Made by a program: the position numbers and the translations under genes
Part shown: piece by piece, positions 5,666 through 14,972 of the stretch
Layout: the number at the start of each line of letters is the position of its first letter
How positions within the stretch are numbered: the first letter of the stretch is position 1
Notes under the pieces: generated by a model
Told to the model about the DNA's origin: nothing
Database searches by the model: none
What the model saw: the letters and a program-made list of their open reading frames with translations, nothing else
Source: Bacteroides sp.
Lineage (GTDB): Bacteria; Bacteroidota; Bacteroidia; Bacteroidales; Bacteroidaceae
Assembly: GCA_030151885.1 (NCBI GenBank)
Contig: JASLCG010000151.1
Location: 1-15,077 of the forward strand
Direction of reading: 5' to 3'
DNA length: 15,077 nucleotides

Positions 5666-8600
5666 ATGTCTAAACTCGTCGTATATAAAGCATCTGCTGG
5701 TTCTGGTAAGACATTTACTTTAGCTGTGGAATATATTAAGCTTTTAATTTTAAAGCCACGTGCCTACCGAGAAATTTTGGCCGTTACATTTACCAACAAG
5801 GCAACTGCCGAAATGAAAGAACGTATTATAAGCCAACTTTATGGTATATGGAAAGATGATAAAGATTCTGCTGCTTATTTAGATAATCTGAAAGAGAGAT
5901 TAGACAAAGAATTTCCTAACCAGTATAATAAAAAACTAATACAAGAGCAGTGTGGCAAAGCTCTGCTCCATATGCTTCACGATTACAACCGTTTTAAAGT
6001 AGCAACAATAGACTCATTCTTCCAGTCTGTTATGAAAAATCTGGCTCGAGAGTTAGAGTTAAGTCCTAATTTAAATATTGAGCTAAATGGATTTGATGTA
6101 ATAGACGATGCCGTTGACACGATGATTGAAGAGTTAACAGAACAGTCTAAAACTTTAGTATGGATACTCGATTATATTCAAGAAAAAATTACAGACAATA
6201 AAAGCTGGGATGTTTCAAGAGAGGTAAAGGCGTTTGCAATGAATATTCTAAATGAAGAATATTTGGATAGAGGAGAAGGATTACGAAGAAAATTAAAGGA
6301 TCCTGCTCTAATACCTAGCTATAAGAGAGAGCTAACATCTTTAGAAGAAGATGCGTTACAACAAATGAAAAGCTTTACAGACCACTTTTTAGGGGAAGTA
6401 GAAAGTGCTGGCCTATCTCCTGACGATTTTAAAGGTGGTAGTAGAGGTATTGGTAGTTATTTCAATAAACTTCAAAGAGGAGACCTTAGTGATTCAATAA
6501 GAAATAAAACTGTAGAAAACTGTTTAGAGAGTCCTCAAAATTGGGCTACAAAAACGTCACCAAACAAAAACATTATTATAGATTTAGCTACCACCAGTCT
6601 AATAGAGGTATTAAAAGAGGCAGAAAACTATAGGAGTAAAAACAACATGATTGTTTCTAGTTGTAGATTATCTAAAGCTCATCTAAACAAACTACAATTG
6701 CTTAACCGAATTGACGAAGTTATGCGTAGCCGAAACAAGGAGCAAAATAGATTTTTACTCTCCGATACTAATGCCCTACTCCAAAGTATTATTAAGGATG
6801 GAGACTCTTCTTTTATATTTGAAAAGATTGGAGCTAATATCCGCAATATTATGATTGATGAATTCCAAGACACAAGCGGATTACAGTGGCAAAACTTTAA
6901 ACTACTCCTTTTAGAGGGTTTATCGCAAGGGGCTGATAGCTTGATTGTGGGAGATGTTAAACAGTCTATTTATCGCTGGAGAGGTGGAGATTGGACTATA
7001 TTAAATAAACTTGGTGATGAACAACGTACCTTTGGCAACTTTCCTATTCAGAAAGAGACACTAGATACCAATAGAAGAAGCCAAAGTAACATCATCCACT
7101 TTAACAACGTATTATTTCCAGAACTTGTTAATGCACTAGATACCGAGTATAGAGAAGAGGTGGGGCAACCTTGCAAAGAGCTACTATATGCTTATGACGA
7201 TGTAAAACAGATTTCTCCTAAAAAAGAACATAAAGGCTTTGTACAGGTAAAAGCTGTATCTACTGAAGATGACTACGTCGAAAACACATTAGCTGCATTA
7301 GGAGAAGAAGTAGAACTTTTAATTGGACAAGGAGTCGCAGAAAATGACATTGCAATTCTGGTTAGAAAAAACAAAGTTATTCCACAAGTTGCAGATTATT
7401 TTAATAAACACTATGGCAGAACAATAGTATCGGATGAAGCATTTAGATTAGATGCTTCTACAGCTATAAATGCCCTTATAAATGCTTTAAGACTACTATC
7501 TGAACCTAAAGACGATATTGTAAAATCTAATTTAGCATTGACTTATCAGAAGGAGATTCTAAGAAGATTAGAGCCTAACGATTTTTACCTTTTACAGGAA
7601 GAAAAAGATGCTTTATTGCCTAAAGAGTTTTTAGAGCAACAACATATATTAAGAGAACTACCATTGTACGAATTGTTAGAGAAACTGTTTGGTATTTTTC
7701 AACTATCAAATCTCCAAGATCAAGATGCATACCTATTCTCCTTCTTCGATAAAGTGATGAATTATTTAGAAACAGAGTCTTCTTTGTTAGACGATTTCAT
7801 CCAGTACTGGGACGATAAAATGTCGGCAGAAACAATTCCAAGTGGAGAAATTAATGGAATACGCATCATATCTATTCACAAATCTAAAGGACTTGAATTC
7901 CATACAGTGTTGCTGCCTTTTACAGATTGGCCAATTGAAACAGACAGATATGACCAACTAGTGTGGTGTGAAACAGAAGTGCAACCTTTTAACCAATTAG
8001 ATTTAGTTCCAATTAACTATGGCAAAGCCATGAGTGAGTCGGTATATAAACAGAATTTCTTGAATGAGCGACTACAACTATGGGTAGATAACCTAAATCT
8101 GCTATATGTCGCATTAACCCGAGCAGGAAGCAATCTGTTTATATACACTAAAGATGGTGACAAAAAAGGCATTTCAAGATTAATAAATCAAACGATACCT
8201 ATTGTTGCTCAACGTCAAGAGATAAGTTGGGATGTAGAAACACCTTATACTTTTGGTGAAATTTGCCCTTCTAAATCTTTAATGGCAGAACAAAAGAGTA
8301 ATATTTTTGAAGTAGAACTGGAGAAAGAAGCAGTAAAGATGGAGACATTTGAACACAAATTTGATTTTAGACAGTCGAATAAGTCTGCCGATTTTATTGC
8401 TGGGCTAGATGAAGAAGAGTCGCCATATAGATTCATCAGTAGAGGAATGTTATTACATGAGCTATTTTCTGGCATAAAAAAATTAGAAGATATTAAACCT
8501 GCTATAAATAGACTTCAGTTTGATGGGCTGATTAAAGATAAAGAGGAGGCAAAAACTATTGAAGAGTTTACACTAGAGGCTTTTAGTCATCCCGATGTTA

Positions 8601-8866
8601 AACAGTGGTATAGTGAGCCTTGGCAGCTATTTAATGAGTGTGCTATTATCTACAACATTGACGGAAGGCTTGAAACTCGAAGACCTGATCGTGTTATGGT
8701 TAATAAGGAGAAGACCATAGTGGTAGATTTTAAATTTGGAAAAAAGAATAAACTACACATCGGACAGGTAAAAGAGTATATGAAGCTTTTAGATCAGATG
8801 AACTACACCAATATAGAGGGATACATTTGGTATGTTTCTAGCAAAACTGTTGAACGTATTAATTAA
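5666..8866 (+). CDS. addA: AddA-like UvrD-family helicase with C-terminal nuclease (double-strand break repair)
   Basis: With the next gene this should form an AddAB-type complex that unwinds and trims DNA ends to prepare 3' tails for RecA. The 1066-residue protein has all superfamily 1 helicase motifs: Walker A ASAGSGKT (9-16), motif Ia AVTFTNKATAEMKERI (39-54), Walker B DEFQDT (398-403), motif III VGDVKQSIYRWRG (428-440), motif IV DTNRR (467-471), motif V IISIHKSKGLEF (734-745) and motif VI LLYVALTRA (812-820). The C-terminal PD-(D/E)XK nuclease is also complete: His931 (LLHELF), Asp1008 (RPDRV), Asp1021 and Lys1023 (VVDFKFG), and a Q-x3-Y motif (GQVKEYMKLL). It is somewhat shorter than Bacillus AddA. 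The ATG at 5666 is close to the Walker A motif, as is usual. The next gene starts 12 bases after the stop. No consensus promoter is visible in the 162 bp upstream. Confidence 0.93.
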   Translation: MSKLVVYKASAGSGKTFTLAVEYIKLLILKPRAYREILAVTFTNKATAEMKERIISQLYGIWKDDKDSAAYLDNLKERLDKEFPNQYNKKLIQEQCGKALLHMLHDYNRFKVATIDSFFQSVMKNLARELELSPNLNIELNGFDVIDDAVDTMIEELTEQSKTLVWILDYIQEKITDNKSWDVSREVKAFAMNILNEEYLDRGEGLRRKLKDPALIPSYKRELTSLEEDALQQMKSFTDHFLGEVESAGLSPDDFKGGSRGIGSYFNKLQRGDLSDSIRNKTVENCLESPQNWATKTSPNKNIIIDLATTSLIEVLKEAENYRSKNNMIVSSCRLSKAHLNKLQLLNRIDEVMRSRNKEQNRFLLSDTNALLQSIIKDGDSSFIFEKIGANIRNIMIDEFQDTSGLQWQNFKLLLLEGLSQGADSLIVGDVKQSIYRWRGGDWTILNKLGDEQRTFGNFPIQKETLDTNRRSQSNIIHFNNVLFPELVNALDTEYREEVGQPCKELLYAYDDVKQISPKKEHKGFVQVKAVSTEDDYVENTLAALGEEVELLIGQGVAENDIAILVRKNKVIPQVADYFNKHYGRTIVSDEAFRLDASTAINALINALRLLSEPKDDIVKSNLALTYQKEILRRLEPNDFYLLQEEKDALLPKEFLEQQHILRELPLYELLEKLFGIFQLSNLQDQDAYLFSFFDKVMNYLETESSLLDDFIQYWDDKMSAETIPSGEINGIRIISIHKSKGLEFHTVLLPFTDWPIETDRYDQLVWCETEVQPFNQLDLVPINYGKAMSESVYKQNFLNERLQLWVDNLNLLYVALTRAGSNLFIYTKDGDKKGISRLINQTIPIVAQRQEISWDVETPYTFGEICPSKSLMAEQKSNIFEVELEKEAVKMETFEHKFDFRQSNKSADFIAGLDEEESPYRFISRGMLLHELFSGIKKLEDIKPAINRLQFDGLIKDKEEAKTIEEFTLEAFSHPDVKQWYSEPWQLFNECAIIYNIDGRLETRRPDRVMVNKEKTIVVDFKFGKKNKLHIGQVKEYMKLLDQMNYTNIEGYIWYVSSKTVERIN

Positions 8867-8878
8867 TTAGAAATTACA

Positions 8879-11752
8879 ATGAAAACTTTTCTACAATTAG
8901 TAGCAAACGATATATATAATAAATTAGGAAATAACCTATCTAAAGTAGCTGTTGTATTTCCAAACAAACGTGCTAGTCTATTCTTTAATGAGTACTTAGC
9001 ACTACAATCAAATAGCCCAATATGGTCACCAAGCTATTTAAGCATCAGCGAATTAACACAGTCACTTTCCAAAATACAATTAGCTGATGATATCAAGCTA
9101 ATAACTCAATTGTATACCATTTTCAAAAAACATACAGATAGTAACGAATCATTAGATGATTTTTACTTTTGGGGTGAGCTGCTTCTTAGCGACTTTGATG
9201 ATATAGATAAAAATCTGGTAGAAGCTGACAAACTTTTTACCAATCTTATGGAACTAAAAGACATATTAGATACATATGAGTTTTTAGAGCCAGAACAAGA
9301 GGAAGCTATACAGCAGTTTTTTGAAAATTTCTCTATTGAAAAGAAGACCGAACTGAAAAATAAATTCATTTCTCTTTGGGATAAACTAGGCGAGATATAC
9401 CACGACTATAAGTCGACACTTCTAGAACAAGGGCTTGCATACGAAGGAATGCTCTATAGACATAACATTGAAAAAATGAATAAAGAAAATCTGCAATACG
9501 ACAAGTATGTATTTGTGGGTTTTAACGTTCTAAACGAAGTAGAGAAAAAAATGTTTGAACAGCTAAGAGACTGGGGAAAAACCCTTTTCTACTGGGATTA
9601 TGATGTTTTCTACACACAAAATAAATTAATAGAGCAACATGAAGCTGGTGAATTTATTAAAAAGAACTTAAAAGAGTTCCCTAATGAGTTAGATCAAAAG
9701 CATTTTAACAATCTTAATAAGCCTAAAAATATAACCTACATATCTTCGGCAACAGAAACTGCGCAAGCACGATATTTACCACAGTGGATTAACAATAACC
9801 TCGGAGAAAAAGAGCGAGATACTGCAATTGTATTATGTAATGAATCTTTACTTCTGCCAACTCTACACTCTATTCCTCCTAAAGTTAAAAACTTAAATAT
9901 TACAATGGGGTTCCCCCTTGTACAGACTCCAATATATAGTTTAATTAAGGCGGTACTTGATTTACAAATTGAAGGTTTTGACGTTAATAGACAAACCTAC
10001 TCCTATAAGTCTGTTATTAATGTTCTTAAACACCCCTATACAAGGTTAATATCGGATGAGACAAGCGACCTAGAAAAATTTATAGTAGAGAATAATAGAT
10101 TCTACCTTAAACCGGTAGATTTATATAAAGACGAGTTCTTAACTGCTATTTTTAAGCCACAGCAAGATACAGCTAGTTTATGTGCTTATTTATCTGAAAC
10201 AATTGAGAGCGTTACACCATTATATAGAAAAAATCCAGATAAAGAAGATATTTTTGATCAGCTATATAGAGAATCTCTCTTTAAATCGTACACCTTAATA
10301 AATAGGTTTCATAGCCTTATTCTTGAGGGAGAATTACCTATTAAAGAGCAAACTTTAAAACAGCTCATTGAAAAGGTGCTTACTGCATCAAATATACCTT
10401 TCCACGGAGAGCCCGCTATTGGTATGCAAGTTATGGGGGTATTAGAAACAAGGAACCTAGACTTTAAGAATCTTGTTCTACTATCTGTAAACGAAGGCCT
10501 ACTACCTAAAGCCCCTTCAGAAGCCTCTTTTATTCCTTATAACTTAAGAAAAGCATTCAGTATGACTACCATTGAACATCAGAATGCAGTATATGCTTAT
10601 TATTTCTACCGAATGATTCAGAGAGCCGAAAACATTACACTTATGTATAATACAGCATCTGATGGTATGAATAAAGGAGAAATCTCTAGATTTATGAATC
10701 AAATGTTAGTAGAATGGTCATACCCTATAACAAGGAAATACATTGAAGCTGGTCAGAAGCCAACTTTAGCACCAGAAATTAAGTTCGAAAAGACAAAAGA
10801 GATTTTTGATTTACTAAAAGCTAATTACGATATAAGTAATCCTAAAAATAGAAATCGTATTATATCACCCTCTGCTTTGAATACATACTTAGATTGTAAA
10901 CTTAAGTTTTACTACCGATATATTACTAAGCTTTATACCCCTAATGAAGTAAATGAAGAGATAGATGCTGCCCTATTTGGAACTATTTTTCATGAAACAG
11001 CAGAAACTATTTATAAGGAGATTACTAATGGTGATAAAAATAAAATTATCACAAAAGAGACTTTAGAGGAGTATATTAAATCTCCTTATAAGATAAAACA
11101 ACATGTTGATAACACTTTTAAAAGAGAGTTTTTCAAAATTAAAGAAGAAGAAAGAGCTCCATATAATGGGGTACAATTAATTAATTCAAGAGTTATTAGT
11201 TCATACCTCAGACAACTACTTCAACACGATGCCAATTATGCGCCTTTTACAGTAATTGGAATGGAGAATAAATGCAAAAAAGAGATTGAATTAAATTCTC
11301 CTAGTGGAAAATTCTCAATACATATTGGTGGGTATATTGACAGATTTGATTTAAAAGAAGGAGTGCTTCGCATTGTTGATTATAAAACAGGAGGTTCTCC
11401 AAAGAAAATTAATAATATAGATGAACTATTTGAAGATACCGATAAAAGAGCTTCTCATGTGTTCCAAACATTTGTTTACGCAGATATTATATCGGACCAA
11501 CAAGATAAATACAAAGTAGCTCCATCATTACTATATATACATAAAGCTGCTGATAAAGAGTATTCGCCCATCATACAGATGGGTAGCAGACCTTCTGTAG
11601 ATATTACTAATTTTGAAATGGTTAAATCTGAGTTTTCTAAAAAGCTAACTGCTCTAATTAAAGAAATATTCGAAGAGGAAGTAAGTTTTACTCAAACCGA
11701 ACATATAAGCCAATGTGCATACTGCGATTTTAAAGCTTTATGTAAAAGATAA
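8879..11752 (+). CDS. addB: AddB-like iron-sulfur PD-(D/E)XK nuclease subunit
   Basis: This is the partner subunit of the AddA-like protein, with 957 residues. The C-terminal nuclease has Asp821 (GGYIDRFD), Asp834 and Lys836 (IVDYKTGG), His705 (GTIFHETAE) and Gln863/Tyr867 (VFQTFVYAD). Four cysteines fit the AddB iron-sulfur staple that brackets the nuclease fold: Cys673 (LDCKLKFYYRY), then Cys946, Cys949 and Cys955 in a C-x2-C-x5-C pattern at the very end. The N-terminus lines up with AddB/RexB-like helicase remnants (VAVVFPNKRASLFF, 23-36) but has no Walker A sequence, so this subunit should not hydrolyse ATP; the AddA partner would be the motor. In many AddB proteins such inactive helicase folds scan for the recombination hotspot Chi, which cannot be judged here. 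The gene sits 12 bases after addA and ends 26 bases before a strong terminator. Confidence 0.9.
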   Translation: MKTFLQLVANDIYNKLGNNLSKVAVVFPNKRASLFFNEYLALQSNSPIWSPSYLSISELTQSLSKIQLADDIKLITQLYTIFKKHTDSNESLDDFYFWGELLLSDFDDIDKNLVEADKLFTNLMELKDILDTYEFLEPEQEEAIQQFFENFSIEKKTELKNKFISLWDKLGEIYHDYKSTLLEQGLAYEGMLYRHNIEKMNKENLQYDKYVFVGFNVLNEVEKKMFEQLRDWGKTLFYWDYDVFYTQNKLIEQHEAGEFIKKNLKEFPNELDQKHFNNLNKPKNITYISSATETAQARYLPQWINNNLGEKERDTAIVLCNESLLLPTLHSIPPKVKNLNITMGFPLVQTPIYSLIKAVLDLQIEGFDVNRQTYSYKSVINVLKHPYTRLISDETSDLEKFIVENNRFYLKPVDLYKDEFLTAIFKPQQDTASLCAYLSETIESVTPLYRKNPDKEDIFDQLYRESLFKSYTLINRFHSLILEGELPIKEQTLKQLIEKVLTASNIPFHGEPAIGMQVMGVLETRNLDFKNLVLLSVNEGLLPKAPSEASFIPYNLRKAFSMTTIEHQNAVYAYYFYRMIQRAENITLMYNTASDGMNKGEISRFMNQMLVEWSYPITRKYIEAGQKPTLAPEIKFEKTKEIFDLLKANYDISNPKNRNRIISPSALNTYLDCKLKFYYRYITKLYTPNEVNEEIDAALFGTIFHETAETIYKEITNGDKNKIITKETLEEYIKSPYKIKQHVDNTFKREFFKIKEEERAPYNGVQLINSRVISSYLRQLLQHDANYAPFTVIGMENKCKKEIELNSPSGKFSIHIGGYIDRFDLKEGVLRIVDYKTGGSPKKINNIDELFEDTDKRASHVFQTFVYADIISDQQDKYKVAPSLLYIHKAADKEYSPIIQMGSRPSVDITNFEMVKSEFSKKLTALIKEIFEEEVSFTQTEHISQCAYCDFKALCKR

Positions 11753-11778
11753 AACCTTACTATTATAACAAAGGAATC

Positions 11779-11823
11779 TTAAAAAGCGAAAACTATTCAT
11801 TCTGAATAGTTTTCGCTTTTTAA
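11779..11823. terminator. Strong symmetric terminator after addAB
   Basis: Arms of 21 bases (11779-11799 and 11803-11823) are exactly complementary around the three-base loop TTC. The outer parts read AAAAAGCGAA and TTCGCTTTTT, so the hairpin has a T-run on both strands and can act in both directions. It shares these outer bases with the terminator after msrAB. Confidence 0.92.
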
Positions 11824-11995
11824 CGTATTCAAAGAGATTAACTAGGTTTTATAGGTAAATATTTAAAGCAAACTACAAAAATTTCAAATTATAGTAATTT
11901 CCCATATAAACCTACATATCAGCTAATTAATTATTAATAGTTACAAGAACAATTAAAAAATAAGCCTTTATACCTATCAATATATAGAACCTTTA

Positions 11996-12026
11996 TTTGA
12001 TTAAAAAATAGAAAGCACTATCTTTG
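11996..12026 (+). promoter_or_regulatory. Consensus Bacteroidetes promoter for the acyl-CoA synthetase operon
   Basis: TTTG (11996-11999) and TATCTTTG (12019-12026) are 19 bp apart, a full match to the TTTG / TAnnTTTG promoter of this phylum. Transcription should start near 12033. This excludes any protein start at or before 12026 and leaves the ATG codons at 12039 and 12054 as candidates. Confidence 0.85.
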
Positions 12027-12053
12027 CTCAGATTATTAATGAATGTGCATATA

Positions 12054-13709
12054 ATGGAAAAAAGTTTTATCGCTTATATCGAGAATAGCATAAAAAACAA
12101 TTGGGACTTAAATGCCCTTACTGACTACGATGGAGCGACACTTCAATATAAAGATGTAGCTCGTAAAATCGAGAAGATACATATTATTTTAGAAGAAAGT
12201 GGAGTTAAGAAAGGTCATAAAATTGCTATTTGCGGAAAAAACAGTTCACATTGGGGAGTAACATTCTTGGCTGTATTAACATATGGCGCAGTTGCTGTCC
12301 CTATTTTACACGAGTTTAAAGCAGATAACGTACATAATATAGTTAACCACTCTGAAGCTAAACTACTTTTTGTTGGTGATGTAGTTTGGGAAGGGCTTAA
12401 TGAAGCTGCAATGCCTGGTATTCATGGTGTTGTACTAATGAACGATTTCTCTCTTTTAGTTTCTAGAAGTAGTAAACTAACACGTGCACGTGAACACTTA
12501 AATGAACTATTCGGTAAAAAATACCCAAAAAACTTCCGAGTTGAACATATCAATTACCATAAAGATCAACCAGAAGAGTTAGCTCTTATCAACTATACAT
12601 CTGGTACAACAAGTTATTCTAAAGGAGTTATGTTACCCTATAGAAGTCTTTGGTCTAATGTTAAGTTTGCGTTCGAAGTACTTGACCTTAAAGCTGGCGA
12701 TAAAACTATATCTATGCTCCCAATGGCGCATATGTATGGAATGGCTTTTGAATTCTTATACGAGTTCTCTGCTGGATGTCAAATTTTCTTCTTGACAAGA
12801 ATGCCAACTCCGAAAATTATAAAGAAAGCTTTTGCAGAAGTAAAACCTCGCTTAATCGTTGCTGTACCACTTATCATTGAGAAAATCATCAAAAAGAGCG
12901 TATTCCCTATTTTAGAGAAACCAAGCATGAAATTCATGATGAAGATTCCTTTCTTAAATGACAAAATAAAAGCGAAGATTAGAGAGAAAATCATTGATGC
13001 ATTTGGAGGGAATTTTATTCAAGTCATTATTGGAGGAGCTGCTTTCAATAAAGAAATAGAAGAGTTCTTACAAGCTATAAACTTTCCATACACTGTTGGA
13101 TATGGTATGACAGAGTGTGCTCCAATTATTACATACGAGTGGTGGGAAGATTTCTCTATGGCTTCTTGTGGTAAGGCAGCACCTAGAATGGAAATTAAAG
13201 TGTTGTCGGAAGATCCTGAGACTATTGCAGGAGAGATTATATGTCGTGGTGATAATGTTATGCTTGGTTATTATAAGAATCAAGAAGCAACAGACGAAGC
13301 TATTAGAGATGGATGGTTATATACTGGTGACCTTGGTCTAATAGATTCTGAAGGCAATTTATTCATTAAAGGTCGTAGCAAAAATATGCTACTAAGTGCC
13401 AATGGACAAAATATTTACCCTGAAGAGATAGAAGATAAATTAAATAACTTACCTTACGTTGTAGAAAGTCTTGTTGTACAACAGAATGAACGCTTGGTAG
13501 GATTAGTTTATCCAGACTTAACAGAAATGATGGCTAATGGATATAAAGTAGAAGATGCCGATAAAATCATGGAAGAAAATAGAGTACGTCTTAACGAACT
13601 ACTTCCTGCATATTGCCAAATTTCTAAGATGAAAGTATATCCTGAAGAGTTTGAAAAGACTCCTAAGAAAAGTATCAAGCGTTTCTTATATCAAGAAGCT
13701 AAAGGATAA
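12054..13709 (+). CDS. AMP-forming long-chain acyl-CoA synthetase (fatty acid CoA ligase)
   Basis: The enzyme activates a fatty acid with ATP to an acyl-adenylate and passes it to coenzyme A. It has 551 residues with the adenylate-forming motifs in order: A3 YTSGTTSYSKG (181-191), A5 YGMTE (350-354), A7 YTGDLG (423-428), A8 GRSKNMLLSANGQNIYPEEIE around 440-460, and a lysine-rich A10 region TPKKSIKRF (536-544) that should hold the catalytic lysine. Which lysine is catalytic is unclear, because the spacing differs from the usual T-x-K-x-K-R pattern. The overall form resembles long-chain rather than acetate ligases. I chose the ATG at 12054 (MEKSFIAYIE) because it gives a leader of about 20 bases from the promoter and the usual N-terminus; the ATG at 12039 in the same frame is possible but leaves only about six bases. 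The stop is six bases before the next gene, so the two are one operon and may be translationally coupled. Confidence 0.9.
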   Translation: MEKSFIAYIENSIKNNWDLNALTDYDGATLQYKDVARKIEKIHIILEESGVKKGHKIAICGKNSSHWGVTFLAVLTYGAVAVPILHEFKADNVHNIVNHSEAKLLFVGDVVWEGLNEAAMPGIHGVVLMNDFSLLVSRSSKLTRAREHLNELFGKKYPKNFRVEHINYHKDQPEELALINYTSGTTSYSKGVMLPYRSLWSNVKFAFEVLDLKAGDKTISMLPMAHMYGMAFEFLYEFSAGCQIFFLTRMPTPKIIKKAFAEVKPRLIVAVPLIIEKIIKKSVFPILEKPSMKFMMKIPFLNDKIKAKIREKIIDAFGGNFIQVIIGGAAFNKEIEEFLQAINFPYTVGYGMTECAPIITYEWWEDFSMASCGKAAPRMEIKVLSEDPETIAGEIICRGDNVMLGYYKNQEATDEAIRDGWLYTGDLGLIDSEGNLFIKGRSKNMLLSANGQNIYPEEIEDKLNNLPYVVESLVVQQNERLVGLVYPDLTEMMANGYKVEDADKIMEENRVRLNELLPAYCQISKMKVYPEEFEKTPKKSIKRFLYQEAKG

Positions 13710-13715
13710 TTAAAT

Positions 13716-14972
13716 ATGAAAAGATTTAATCTTAAGTTTATAACAACAGCAGCTTTACTATTAGCTGCTGTTGTTGTTTGTGGACAAAATAATAGTCTAG
13801 GTATAAATATGTCATTATGGCCTAACTTAGGCACACAATCTATTAATAAACAGCAAATTACTTATTTTAATCTAGGTATAGCCTCTAAACAATATAAACT
13901 ATATGGGTTGGGCATTAACCTTTTAGGAACAACTACAGAGGTAGTTAGAGGGATACAACTAGGAGGATTATATAATACTACAGACGAACATAATGGGATT
14001 AGTTTAGCTGGAATAGCTCAAGTTATTAATCAGGATTCAAGAGGAGTAACTTTATCTGGTTTAGTTAATGTTATAGGAGAAACACATGCCGGGCTCATAG
14101 CATCAGGATTTCTTAATATAGTAGGAAACGATATTAAGGGTGCAGCAATTGCCCCATTAAATATTAATGGCGACGATTTGTATGGTTTAGCTGTTGCACC
14201 TATAGGAAATATTATTGGAGAAGAAACACATGGTTTAGCAATTGCCGGACTATTTAATGTAATTGGAGATAATAGCTACGGAATAAATATTGCATCTGTT
14301 GCTAATATTCAAGGACAAAGAATGGGAGGTATATCCATCGCAGGGCTAACTAATATTACTAATAAAACATATGGATTAGCCATAGCAGGTGGTGCAAACG
14401 TTGCTGAAGAGTTAAAAGGTATACAAATAGCACCTCTTAATATTACAAATACTTTTAAAGGTGTTCAGATAGGGTTAGTTAATATAGCACAAGAGAATCA
14501 AAGAGGTTTTCAAATTGGTATAATCAATGTTAATCCTCATACTAAATATCAAGTAATATTTTATGGTGGTAACCAAACCAAATTAAACTTAGGAATGCGC
14601 TTTAAAAACAAACACTTTTATAATATAATAAGCGTAGGTAGTCCATCATATCTAAAATTCTCAGATAAGTTTTCAGGAGCAATCGGATACAGAACTGGAG
14701 CATATCTTTCTTTAGGTAAATATATAGATTTAGGTGCCGATATTGGTTTCCAACACATCAATAGTTTTAACAATAAAAACAAAGTCAATAATATAGCCAA
14801 AAGGATGTATGCATTAGAAGGACGAGCTAATTTAGAGTTTAATATCAATTCTAAGTTTGGTCTTATAGGCTCTGTTGGTTATGGTACTACTAAGTGGTAT
14901 AGCAAAAATATCACCTTTAAAAAAGGATTGTTAACAGAGCTAGGTATTGTTTATACTCTAAGAAGTAAATGA
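13716..14972 (+). CDS. Exported repeat protein resembling LA_2272-type surface repeat proteins
   Basis: The protein has 418 residues. A signal peptide (MKRFNLKFITTAALLLAAVV) is followed by VCGQNNS; cleavage after Gln24 by signal peptidase I fits better than lipidation, since VVVC is a poor lipobox. Residues 79-272 consist of about 13 units of 14-16 residues, each starting Gly-(Ile/Leu/Val)-x-(Ile/Leu/Val)-(Ala/Gly) and reaching a conserved Asn before the next turn; unit starts are near 79, 94, 110, 126, 142, 157, 173, 189, 205, 220, 235, 249 and 264. The remaining 140 residues show alternating aromatic and hydrophobic strands such as ALEGRANLEFNI and LTELGIVYTL, as in outer-membrane barrel proteins. 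The repeat style reminds me of the LA_2272 surface repeat family known from Leptospira; that assignment is from memory. It is the second gene of the acyl-CoA synthetase operon, six bases downstream, and its last three codons lie inside the terminal palindrome. Confidence 0.75.
   Translation: MKRFNLKFITTAALLLAAVVVCGQNNSLGINMSLWPNLGTQSINKQQITYFNLGIASKQYKLYGLGINLLGTTTEVVRGIQLGGLYNTTDEHNGISLAGIAQVINQDSRGVTLSGLVNVIGETHAGLIASGFLNIVGNDIKGAAIAPLNINGDDLYGLAVAPIGNIIGEETHGLAIAGLFNVIGDNSYGINIASVANIQGQRMGGISIAGLTNITNKTYGLAIAGGANVAEELKGIQIAPLNITNTFKGVQIGLVNIAQENQRGFQIGIINVNPHTKYQVIFYGGNQTKLNLGMRFKNKHFYNIISVGSPSYLKFSDKFSGAIGYRTGAYLSLGKYIDLGADIGFQHINSFNNKNKVNNIAKRMYALEGRANLEFNINSKFGLIGSVGYGTTKWYSKNITFKKGLLTELGIVYTLRSK
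13950..14531 (+). repeat. Coding region for about 13 glycine-led repeats of 14-16 residues
   Basis: The DNA codes for the repeat block of the exported protein (residues 79-272). Most units are 15 or 16 residues and the last few shorten to 14 or 15. The DNA copies are diverged, so this is an old protein-level repeat and not a recent slippage array. The regular hydrophobic alternation suggests a beta-solenoid or stacked-strand fold. Confidence 0.7.

Noticed and set aside
13716..13784. Lipoprotein signal at Cys22 of the exported repeat protein
   Set aside because: The residues before the cysteine are VVV, without the Gly, Ala or Ser expected at the position just before it. Cleavage after GQ is more typical for exported proteins in this phylum.
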